Shown piece after piece: positions 43,798-51,021 of a DNA stretch of 51,021 nt (its first letter is position 1; each line of letters opens with the position of its first letter). Below the pieces are notes generated by a model. The model ran no database searches, was not told the DNA's origin, and worked only from the letters and a program-made list of their open reading frames with translations. The stretch covers positions 1 through 51,021 of the forward strand of contig PSPT01000010.1 of the NCBI GenBank assembly GCA_004195635.1, read 5' to 3'. The position numbers and the translations under genes are program-made. The DNA comes from Methanobacteriota archaeon. Its GTDB lineage: Archaea > Thermoplasmatota > Poseidoniia > Poseidoniales > Poseidoniaceae.

Positions 43798-44502
43798 ATG
43801 GGCAAAGTGGACGAGGCTGTTGCGGCATTCAGCGCTGGCAAACCTGTGTGCCTTTTCGACTCCGAATACCGCGAAGGGGAAACCGATTTGTTGTTTCCTG
43901 CGGCTTCAGTTGTACCTGCGATGATGCGCCAACTTCGGCAAGATTGTGGCGGTTTACTCTTCTTAGCAATCGGCGATGAAGTCGGAGAGCGCTTTGGTCT
44001 GCCTTGGCTTCAGGATTTACACACCAATCCCGATTTAGTTGCTGCCCATCCGGTCTTATCCGAATTGGTGACAGACGACTTACAATATGACTCCCGTAGT
44101 GCTTTTACCCTATCTCTTAATCATCGAAATACCTATACTGGTATCACAGATAAGGATAGAGCATTAACTACCCGTCGTTTTGCTGAACTTTTTAGTGAAT
44201 TGGAAAGCAGTGGAGCAGATGAGGTAGCGAGTCGGAAGGCATTGGGCGAGGAATTCCGCACCCCCGGCCATATTCCTGTCTGCCGTGAAACACCAGGTGG
44301 GTTATCCGCCCGCGAAGGCCATACCGAATTGGCGGTTGCGCTTGCGAGGTTAGCCGGATTACCCCCAGTGGTAATAGGTGCTGAAATGTTGCAACCTGAT
44401 GGTGACTTGGCGCTTACTGTTACTGCTTCACGTGCTTGGGCACTGGAGAGAGGTATCCCCTTCCTTTCAGGTGAAGAATTGAAGGCCGTAGTCCTTCAAT
44501 AA
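43798..44502 (+). CDS. ribB: 3,4-dihydroxy-2-butanone 4-phosphate synthase
   Basis: 234 residues from the ATG at 43798 (MGKVDEAVAAF); the frame opens at 43726. Makes the four-carbon precursor of riboflavin from ribulose 5-phosphate. The acidic loop FDSEYREGETDLLFPA, the substrate-binding RTPGHIPVCRET region and SAREGHTELAVALARLAGL near the C terminus are present. First gene of the rib cluster, with ribL next after a 104-bp gap containing a 10-C run. Confidence 0.92.
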   Translation: MGKVDEAVAAFSAGKPVCLFDSEYREGETDLLFPAASVVPAMMRQLRQDCGGLLFLAIGDEVGERFGLPWLQDLHTNPDLVAAHPVLSELVTDDLQYDSRSAFTLSLNHRNTYTGITDKDRALTTRRFAELFSELESSGADEVASRKALGEEFRTPGHIPVCRETPGGLSAREGHTELAVALARLAGLPPVVIGAEMLQPDGDLALTVTASRAWALERGIPFLSGEELKAVVLQ

Positions 44503-44606
44503 TCGGTTATTGGTTTTGTTCTAATTATTCATTATTCACATCATCCTGTTTGAGGGTTAACGCCAAAACCAATTAACCCCCCCCCCGAAATAGAGGCGAG
44601 TTTGAA

Positions 44607-45050
44607 ATGCATGTATTGGCTGTAGGAGTTTTTGACTTACTCCACGCAGGTCATCTTCATTATCTTGAGCAGGCGAAGTCTCTTGGTGACCATTTGACAG
44701 TTATTGTTGCACATGATGATACGGTGCGAGAACGCAAACATGAACCGGTTACCAGCCATGATTTACGCTGTAGAATGGTAAAAGGATTGAAACCGGTTAA
44801 CGATGCAATCGTTGGAAATCCTCCAAGCGTGCCTATTTTTGAAATTCTTGATGAAATTAACCCGGATATTATCGCTTTAGGATACGACCAAGAGCACGCT
44901 GAAGAAAACATCAGAAGTTCACTCAAAGATCTCGGCAAGGGGCATATTCTGGTGCGCAGAGTAGAAGGTTTGTCTGACGACCTAGACGGTACTCGCAAAA
45001 TAATTGCCCGTATTCTTGAACTTCGCACAAAAAACGGCTGGGGTGAGTAA
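44607..45050 (+). CDS. ribL: FAD synthetase, archaeal RibL type
   Basis: 147 residues. Nucleotidyltransferase with HxGH (LLHAGHLHYLEQAK, H15-H18 region) and the second signature ALGYDQEH. Adenylyl transfer to FMN; RibL is the archaeal enzyme for this step, unrelated to bacterial RibF. The stop abuts the TTG start of the next gene with no gap, so it is translationally coupled with ribE. Confidence 0.9.
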   Translation: MHVLAVGVFDLLHAGHLHYLEQAKSLGDHLTVIVAHDDTVRERKHEPVTSHDLRCRMVKGLKPVNDAIVGNPPSVPIFEILDEINPDIIALGYDQEHAEENIRSSLKDLGKGHILVRRVEGLSDDLDGTRKIIARILELRTKNGWGE

Positions 45051-45665
45051 TTGTTCACCGGAATAGTCCAAGGCATGGCCACAATCATCTCTCACCAAAT
45101 CAATAGCGGCGGCAGCCGCTTAACCCTTGAATTACCAGAAGGTAGTGAAAAATCCCTACAAATCGGAGCGAGTATTGCAGTTGATGGAACCTGTTTAACC
45201 GCAACAGAAATAGAGGGTAGAATAGTTCACTTTGATTTAGTTGGTGAGACTATGGCAATAACTTCACTTGGAATCCGCCAAGCAGGTGATAAGGTAAATA
45301 TTGAGAGGGCTGCAAAAATCGGTTCTGAAATAGGAGGTCATTTGATGTCGGGCCATGTTAGTGATATTGCAAAAATTATTGCTGTGGAGGAGCCTGACGG
45401 AAACCATATTCTTACATTGTTAGTAAATATTGAACTAATGAAATATATTTTACCTAAAGGCTTCATTGGGCTTGACGGTTGTTCATTGACGATTGTTGAT
45501 ACCGATGCAAAAAGGGGTACGTTCACAGTTTGGCTAATCCCCGAGACTCTTTCGGTAACTTGCTTTGGACATCGCGGCCTTGATGCGCTCGTAAATGTTG
45601 AAATTGATTCTCAAACTCAGGCCGTGGTTGACACGGTTATTTCTTACATGAAAAACAATGCTTAG
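45051..45665 (+). CDS. ribE: Riboflavin synthase, bacterial alpha-subunit type
   Basis: 204 residues with a TTG start, immediately after the ribL stop. The opening MFTGIVQGMATII is diagnostic of the bacterial/eukaryotic trimeric riboflavin synthase; a second, internal repeat begins near residue 98 (GGHLMSGHVSDIAKI) and later FTVWLIPETLSVT. Two lumazine molecules are dismutated to riboflavin. Most archaea use a different pentameric enzyme (RibC), so this is an unusual type for an archaeon. Followed by lumazine synthase, 8 bp away. Confidence 0.93.
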   Translation: MFTGIVQGMATIISHQINSGGSRLTLELPEGSEKSLQIGASIAVDGTCLTATEIEGRIVHFDLVGETMAITSLGIRQAGDKVNIERAAKIGSEIGGHLMSGHVSDIAKIIAVEEPDGNHILTLLVNIELMKYILPKGFIGLDGCSLTIVDTDAKRGTFTVWLIPETLSVTCFGHRGLDALVNVEIDSQTQAVVDTVISYMKNNA

Positions 45666-45673
45666 GTGATTAT

Positions 45674-46081
45674 ATGACTTCAACAAATCCAAAAATTGCA
45701 ATAGTGTGTGGGTCTTTTCATAAGACTGAGGTTGAAAAAATGCTTTCAGCCGCAAAGCAAACCGCTGCAAAATTAGCATTAGAAATTGACGAAGTAGTTT
45801 GGGTTCCGGGGGCGATGGAAGTCCCCTTGGCTCTTGATCGCTTACTGAGCAGAGAAGAAATCGTTGGTGCTGCTTGTCTTGGAATTATTGAAATGGGCGA
45901 AACGCAACACGGTTTAGTGATGGGTCAAGCAGTTGTCAAGACCGTGATTGAATTGCAATTAGTACACGAAAAGCCTGTCGGACTAGGCATTATTGGCCCA
46001 GGGGTAATGCCCAATCAAATAGAGGCTCGTATTATTCCACATGCCGAGGCGGCAATTGCTGCAATTGCGGCAATGTTATGA
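45674..46081 (+). CDS. ribH: 6,7-dimethyl-8-ribityllumazine synthase
   Basis: 135 residues. Condenses the butanone phosphate and the pyrimidine to lumazine. AGGTGAT ribosome site 4 bases before ATG. Family features: WVPGAMEVPLALDRLL with substrate loop, GIIEMGETQHGLVMGQ with the active-site His region. Length and composition suit archaeal RibH. Last gene of the rib cluster; its product feeds ribE. Confidence 0.93.
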   Translation: MTSTNPKIAIVCGSFHKTEVEKMLSAAKQTAAKLALEIDEVVWVPGAMEVPLALDRLLSREEIVGAACLGIIEMGETQHGLVMGQAVVKTVIELQLVHEKPVGLGIIGPGVMPNQIEARIIPHAEAAIAAIAAML

Positions 46082-46160
46082 GCGCACTCACGAGAAAATA
46101 CTTGTTATTGTCTCAGGAGAAGATAATATCAATTACTCCGGATATTTGAATAATCCACTT

Positions 46161-48017
46161 TTAGCCAATTTCGATTCTTTCAGTCCGATTATCATCGAAG
46201 GTAATAACATATACATTAGTGCCGCTATCCTGAAAATTATCAACATCAACGATTTCCAATCCAAGATTGATTACTGTTTCGAAAGCAACATTATTTCCCT
46301 CAAGCAAAAAATTCAGAGTTGTAATTGGTGTAACTTCGTTGAAGGTTGTAGATTGCCACCCCCTCACGGGGTCATTTGAACCGCTGTAAGATTCAAATTC
46401 AGAGATTGTGTTCAATTGCGTTAAGGTCAAACTTGAATTATCTATCATGCTAGAAAGGATAACGTTATTTTGATTGCTATCATCAATGATTACATCTTGA
46501 CCGATATTGAATATTTGTGTATATTTATGATTTTCATCGGATTCAATTTGGTCGTGGAAATATACTGCTCCTTCATCGAAAAAGATGACTGTTCGGGAGA
46601 TTTTCACTCCGTCATACATTGTATGGCTAGCCTTTACATAACTATATTCTGATGTGATGCCATAGTGCTCGATGGCAGTAGTGCCAATGTTATTTGAATC
46701 TTCGATGTCATATGATTCATCACCGACTGCAATTGTATTATGGGCAAAAACACTTCTCATTAGAATTCGATAGGGGTCTCTTTCATCGTAATTGTACTTC
46801 CCCGAATCGACAAAATAATCTGTATCTTGGTATGTCAATACAAATGATAAATCGTCACATTGTTTATGCTTGGTAACCATATGAAATCGGTTAAACAATG
46901 CGAAGTAAATTGCAGGAGAAACATCCCAGTCATTCTTGAAAAGAGCCACCCCTGCATCTTCATAAACGCCACTATCTTGTTCGATTTTCTCGCCCCGGTC
47001 TCCATCACTTATCAAATACAATAGATGCTCATTGATGATTTGGCTTTCGTCAATTCCCATTAAATTAGTTGCCGTTGAATCTCCAATTAGGGGGGTAGTT
47101 CCATCGGCCTTGGAAAGAAGCACCAAATATTCCTGCATTTTGTATATTGTCGAATCCAACTCCTCAATACTAATGCCGTAGTGATTGGCAAATTTTGATA
47201 TGGACATAAATAAGCCCATGACCAAATAATGGTACGAAGTACTGTGTTCTTTGTGGACTCCAGTCAATGTGACATCCTCATTCAAGTGAAGGGAAAGCCT
47301 CGAAATACTAATCCCTAACCATTCTTCACTGCTCTCGAAAACTGGGAATAATACTGCCAATTGCATGAGGGCTCTATCTTGATAGATTCCGTGATTTATC
47401 CCCCATGAATAATTCTTATCTTGCGCGGTGAAAATACCATGATTATTTAGCATGTTAAGAAATTCATTTGCAAATTCCTCATCGAAAAGGGGCGAATCCC
47501 GATAATAATCCCAAAAATATGTCAGTGTGATGATTCGATTGGCAGTACTGTGATCGCCCCAAGCAAACCTCGTGCCGGAATGATTGTAGGGGTTTGGATT
47601 ATGTTCCATCCAGCTTTCAATAAACCATTGTGCCTTCTCAATATATACGGTGTCGTTCGTCAATTCATATGCGTTCATCAAGAAACTAACCATTCGTAAA
47701 CTGTGAAAATAAAAGACCCATGTCTCGTCATCATAAGGGTCTTCAGTCCAATTCAAATTATCTTCATCATAAACATATGAATCCCAATATCTAAGGAGAA
47801 AAATCTCATCATTATTGACTAAATTGTCAGCGATTTCAACCGACTGGGAGGTTGGAGGGGTTCTTTTCTCATACTGGTGCTCATCATATTGCTGCCAATA
47901 TTGTATTGCCTCGTCAATGTCATAATTGATAAATTGTTTATACTCATTACTGAGGCAACCTGCTAAAGTAGAAAGGAGGAGCAAAACGGCCAGGGACAGC
48001 GATACTGCTTTGGCCAC
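46161..48017 (-). CDS. Heparinase II/III-type polysaccharide lyase, lipoprotein
   Basis: 618 residues, starting with a lipoprotein signal (LAVLLLLSTLAGC, lipobox LAGC) so it should be anchored outside. Alpha-helical toroid region about 40-330 with features of alginate/heparin lyases (GTRFAWGDHSTANRIITL, NHGIYQDRALMQLAVLFP, EHSTSYHYLVMGLFM), then a beta domain from about 350 (KHKQCDDLSFVLTYQDTDYF, FAHNTIAVGD). The HKQCDDLSF and RSVFAHNT motifs match the family's second domain. Catalytic His (NHG) and Tyr (SYH) are visible. Probably degrades uronic-acid polymers such as alginate or sulfated glycans. AT-rich and isolated from its neighbours in function; a horizontal acquisition is possible. Confidence 0.85.
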   Translation of the reverse strand: MAKAVSLSLAVLLLLSTLAGCLSNEYKQFINYDIDEAIQYWQQYDEHQYEKRTPPTSQSVEIADNLVNNDEIFLLRYWDSYVYDEDNLNWTEDPYDDETWVFYFHSLRMVSFLMNAYELTNDTVYIEKAQWFIESWMEHNPNPYNHSGTRFAWGDHSTANRIITLTYFWDYYRDSPLFDEEFANEFLNMLNNHGIFTAQDKNYSWGINHGIYQDRALMQLAVLFPVFESSEEWLGISISRLSLHLNEDVTLTGVHKEHSTSYHYLVMGLFMSISKFANHYGISIEELDSTIYKMQEYLVLLSKADGTTPLIGDSTATNLMGIDESQIINEHLLYLISDGDRGEKIEQDSGVYEDAGVALFKNDWDVSPAIYFALFNRFHMVTKHKQCDDLSFVLTYQDTDYFVDSGKYNYDERDPYRILMRSVFAHNTIAVGDESYDIEDSNNIGTTAIEHYGITSEYSYVKASHTMYDGVKISRTVIFFDEGAVYFHDQIESDENHKYTQIFNIGQDVIIDDSNQNNVILSSMIDNSSLTLTQLNTISEFESYSGSNDPVRGWQSTTFNEVTPITTLNFLLEGNNVAFETVINLGLEIVDVDNFQDSGTNVYVITFDDNRTERIEIG

Positions 48018-48238
48018 GCACTAATTATTGAGTAAAGGTATATGATGATTTTGTATTGCACAAACACCTGACGATTATTGAACTACGGGATGGATTTACC
48101 CGCAGGGAACCATGATGCTCAAACTTATTTTCTAAACACCATCCATACGCCATCGGTATTTCAGTAGGGCGCCCTCAAATCCGATACTATCTAACCCAAA
48201 TACAAGTGCTTATTCGTATACTTGTTGGAGACCTTGTT

Positions 48239-49069
48239 ATGCGCACTGTAAACCACATCATCCCCACTCATACCGTTCTTGAGGGTGGGGGTTTCAAAGT
48301 TCGCCGACCCGTTGCGATGGGGAGACTCATGAGTCCTTTTTTGCTTCTTGATGAGATGGGGCCAGCAGATTATGGACCTGGTGAAGCAATTGGAGCCCCA
48401 TGGCATCCACATCGTGGTTTTGAAACTGTAACATACATGCTTGCAGGGCAGATGCAGCACGAGGATAGTGCTGGAAACAAAGGTGATTTGGGTCCCGGTG
48501 ATGTTCAATGGATGACAGCAGGTAGAGGCATCATACATTCAGAAGAACCTCACATCGATTTTCAAGAAAATGGTGGCCGGATGCATGGTTTCCAAATTTG
48601 GATTAACCTTCCTGCAAAGCACAAGATGATGGAACCCCGTTACCAAGAAATCCCTGCGGAGAATTCTCCTACCACTGAGAAAGATGGAGTTTGGGTTCGC
48701 GTGGTTGCAGGTGAATGCCTAGGATTACAATCATCCATTGATACAAAGGTCCGAATCGAGTATATCCATGCAAAAATGGATGTAAATTCTACTCTTGAAA
48801 AGGAAATTGATGAATCATTGAATGCAATGATTTATGTCTTTGGAGGGGAAATCATTGTCCAAAACAAGACCGTCAAAGATGGTGAATTAGCACTCTTGTC
48901 AGAAGGTGAGAGAATTGTGATTCAATCCAATGTGTCCTCTGAATTTCTGATATTAGCAGGCCCAGAATTAAATGAGCCAATTGCACGACATGGCCCATTC
49001 GTGATGAATACTAGAGAAGAAATCCAACAGGCATTTTTCGATTATCAAAATGGCACATTTACAAATTGA
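48239..49069 (+). CDS. Pirin-family cupin protein
   Basis: 276 residues from the ATG at 48239 (MRTVNHIIPTHTV), with TTGGAGA upstream; frame opens at 48206. Pirin features: HPHRGFETVTYMLAGQMQHE (metal-binding His pair and His/Glu), GDVQWMTAGRGIIHSE (third His and Glu) and GFQIWINLP. C-terminal cupin half is present. Members may act as quercetinase-like dioxygenases or redox sensors; role here unknown. Divergent from the lyase, 221 bp between starts. Confidence 0.92.
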   Translation: MRTVNHIIPTHTVLEGGGFKVRRPVAMGRLMSPFLLLDEMGPADYGPGEAIGAPWHPHRGFETVTYMLAGQMQHEDSAGNKGDLGPGDVQWMTAGRGIIHSEEPHIDFQENGGRMHGFQIWINLPAKHKMMEPRYQEIPAENSPTTEKDGVWVRVVAGECLGLQSSIDTKVRIEYIHAKMDVNSTLEKEIDESLNAMIYVFGGEIIVQNKTVKDGELALLSEGERIVIQSNVSSEFLILAGPELNEPIARHGPFVMNTREEIQQAFFDYQNGTFTN

Positions 49070-49301
49070 CGTCTCAATGAATTCTGCTCAACTCATTCAA
49101 AGAGATATTTAAGCACGGGTCCAAGCAACTCACCTGCTTTGCCATTAGGTAATAATCAAGCCCAGACGGTAATATATTCGTAAACCAAGTAGATACCGAC
49201 AATAAATAATTCATGACTTCTTCTCAAAATTACAAAAGGTCCTACCTACCAACACTTCATGAATGCATGGCCTTTCACGGTTGACAGGCAGAGGGGGCAA
49301 C

Positions 49302-50606
49302 ATGTCGCAAATCGATAATGCAGTTGACACGTTAAACGGACTCGACACATGGATGCAATGGTCCTTCGGGCTCATCGCCACTTTGTTCACCGTGGGTTTT
49401 GTTCGACTGTTGATGCAAAAAGTTCTTTTAGATTTTGTGAGAAAAACTTCCTTCCAATGGGATGACAAACTCTACTCACCTGTTACAAAGAGAATCTACC
49501 TATTCATTTTGATTACAGGAGTTTTGCTAACCATGATCTGGGTACTTGGCGAAGACCATTCACTTGTTGTATCAACCGATCCGATCTTCCAGGCTATGTT
49601 TATTCTGCTCTCGACATCTCTTCTAAGCGTTTCTTTGAAGGTGATGATTCCAGTTATTATGGACCGATTTTCTGAACCTTCTAGCGTTACAGTTTCAGGA
49701 AGTAATTCTCTCATAATTTTCCTGTCTCGTGCAGCGGTTTGGTTTGGTGGACTTTACCTCGCTTTCTCTGAATTAGGAATTGAATTGTTAGGAGTTCTTG
49801 CCTCATTGGCTGTCTTCTCCCTCATCATCGGATTGGCCATGCAGCAGACATTAGGAAACATTGTCAACTCCTTCATGCTCGCTTTGGACCAACCTTTCGA
49901 AGTCGGTGACCGCATAGAAGTAGAAGGAAAGACCGGATCTGTCGTTTCTGTAGGCATTCTTTCAACCAAGATTCTCACCCACGAAGAAAACTTAGTGGTA
50001 ATCCCTAACAACAGCCTGATTAATTCCACAGTCATCAACCATGCTCGTGGTGGTGGAGATGGTGCAGGTCGCCGTATTTCATTGGTTCAAGACATTGGAG
50101 TCAGTTACGATGAGGATATTGACCACGTCAAGTTTACCATACTTTCTCTCATGCGTGAGTGCCCATACATTATCGACAAACCAGAACCTCGCGTTCTACT
50201 CATCGAATTGGGAGATTTCTCAAAGGTTTTCCGCATGTATGGATGGGTTGAAGATTACACCGATGAATTTGTTGCTCGCGATTGGTTACTCAAGAATGTC
50301 GATGAAAACTTCAAGCGAGAAGGAATTGAAATTCCATATCCAACTGCAGTTGAACTCGCCACCCAAAGCGCATCTTCTGTGAACTCACACAGTAAGAAAA
50401 CAAGCGTCCGAATAGCACGTATGCAGATGATAAAAGAGGACAAGCAGTTAGCCAAAGAACGTGCTTCCGCTAAGGAAGAGATCGAAGAAATCGCTGAGAG
50501 ATTGAAGAGTGGAGATTTGTCCAACAGGGAGCGATCTATGCTCGAAGATGACCTCCGTGAACTCAATAGTGTTCTCAGTATGTTTGAAGCCGGCGGCGAG
50601 GATTGA
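49302..50606 (+). CDS. MscS-type mechanosensitive channel
   Basis: 434 residues from the ATG at 49302, GAGGGGG 9 bases before; frame opens at 49263. Four hydrophobic helices (about 20-40, 66-84, 98-116, 140-165), then the pore and beta domain of MscS (SLIIGLAMQQTLGNIVNSF, DQPFEVGDRIEVEGKTG, VVIPNNSLINSTVINHARG). C-terminal 70 residues are a charged coiled coil (AKEEIEEIAERLKSGDLSNR). Releases solutes under hypo-osmotic shock. Stand-alone gene. Confidence 0.93.
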   Translation: MSQIDNAVDTLNGLDTWMQWSFGLIATLFTVGFVRLLMQKVLLDFVRKTSFQWDDKLYSPVTKRIYLFILITGVLLTMIWVLGEDHSLVVSTDPIFQAMFILLSTSLLSVSLKVMIPVIMDRFSEPSSVTVSGSNSLIIFLSRAAVWFGGLYLAFSELGIELLGVLASLAVFSLIIGLAMQQTLGNIVNSFMLALDQPFEVGDRIEVEGKTGSVVSVGILSTKILTHEENLVVIPNNSLINSTVINHARGGGDGAGRRISLVQDIGVSYDEDIDHVKFTILSLMRECPYIIDKPEPRVLLIELGDFSKVFRMYGWVEDYTDEFVARDWLLKNVDENFKREGIEIPYPTAVELATQSASSVNSHSKKTSVRIARMQMIKEDKQLAKERASAKEEIEEIAERLKSGDLSNRERSMLEDDLRELNSVLSMFEAGGED

Positions 50607-50780
50607 GGATTGTGAAAAAATGAGCAACAATACTAAACCTTCGCAATCCACTATTGAGTGGCCAATAGGTAATTTCCTCTTTTAGGAACTTCTTTAAGGT
50701 CCCCCTAAACTGTGCGAGTTATGCGTATCTATGCCTCATGCTTGGCCTCCACAAATTTGCGCGACGGAAGTAATGGCCAA

Positions 50781-51021
50781 ATGTCGAAAGCCATCATACT
50801 CTCTTTCTTGATGATATTGATGGCCCAAGCAGGTTTTCTTGGTGCACTGAACGCATGGCCTGGCAATGAACAAACGCTCGACGAGACCAACGACGTTCTC
50901 AAAACCGGCGGCTCAGGCAACAATCTTACTGCAAGCATAGATGGAGCAAATCTCTCAGTCGGTCAAGCTATGACTGACATCACCTTCCAATACAATGCAA
51001 GCGGCTCAGGCAACGGTACTG
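50781..51021 (+). CDS. Secreted protein, N-terminal fragment (runs off the window)
   Basis: An open frame from an ATG at 50781 to the window's end (80 codons); an in-frame ATG at 50721 adds 20 residues without signal character. A signal peptide is clear (MSKAIILSFLMILMAQAGFL), followed by an acidic and then Gly/Ser/Asn-rich segment (LKTGGSGNNLTASIDG, SVGQAMTDITFQYNASGSG) resembling the putative-Ig repeats of secreted MGII surface proteins. Domain content beyond this is unseen. Confidence 0.65.
   Translation, partial: MSKAIILSFLMILMAQAGFLGALNAWPGNEQTLDETNDVLKTGGSGNNLTASIDGANLSVGQAMTDITFQYNASGSGNGT

Overview
The window reads as a contiguous piece of a Marine Group II euryarchaeote (Candidatus Poseidoniales) genome. 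Archaeal markers are a Gar1-type H/ACA protein, two archaellin-like proteins, a RibL-type FAD synthetase, an archaeal Rqc2/NFACT protein, KorAB and a Get3/ArsA ATPase. Mixed in are several proteins of bacterial type: GpsA, RNase PH, alpha-type riboflavin synthase, aconitase A and UPRT. Many very acidic, large surface proteins are present. This mixture and the moderate GC content fit a surface-ocean MGII heterotroph. The assignment is inferred from protein content, since no rRNA is present. No CRISPR array, transposase or prophage was seen.

Layout. 1-6.8 kb: small membrane proteins, a B3/B4 tRNA-binding-domain protein, the cdd-upp pyrimidine salvage pair, a 770-residue polytopic membrane protein, tRNA-Leu(UAG) with a duplicated 3'-end fragment beside it, and gpsA. 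6.8-14.4 kb: a membrane protein, then a co-directional run of ABC ATPase, ABC permease, a surface protein with an LPAPG-TM-RR C terminus, a Gar1 domain protein with RGG repeats and three RanBP2-type zinc fingers, and a TPR membrane protein. 14.6-26.1 kb, minus strand: a 2184-residue FG-GAP surface protein with an unusual cytoplasmic tail, a hypothetical protein, aconitase, and a TPR-TM-cyclophilin protein. 26.3-36.5 kb, plus strand: korA-korB, a membrane-anchored DUF2135-like protein, tRNA-Gln(CUG) on the minus strand, a Nudix/metallo-beta-lactamase fusion, an Rqc2-like protein, two archaellins and a methyltransferase. 36.6-39.7 kb, minus strand: thiolase and amidase. 39.7-51 kb: RNase PH, Get3-like ATPase, an endonuclease IV-like TIM barrel with an acidic tail, tRNA-Phe(GAA), a ribB-ribL-ribE-ribH riboflavin cluster, a heparinase II/III-type lipoprotein (minus), pirin, MscS and the start of a secreted protein.

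Functionally, aconitase plus KorAB give oxidative TCA capacity, and thiolase fits acyl-CoA metabolism. The surface proteins, lyase lipoprotein and cyclophilin suggest handling of proteins and polysaccharides at the cell surface. The rib cluster covers most late steps of flavin synthesis. The most striking item is the Gar1/RanBP2-zinc-finger/RGG protein at 11968-13371, which combines parts otherwise familiar from eukaryotic GAR1 and from FUS/EWS/TAF15. All annotations come from reading sequence and protein motifs by eye; no database search was run.
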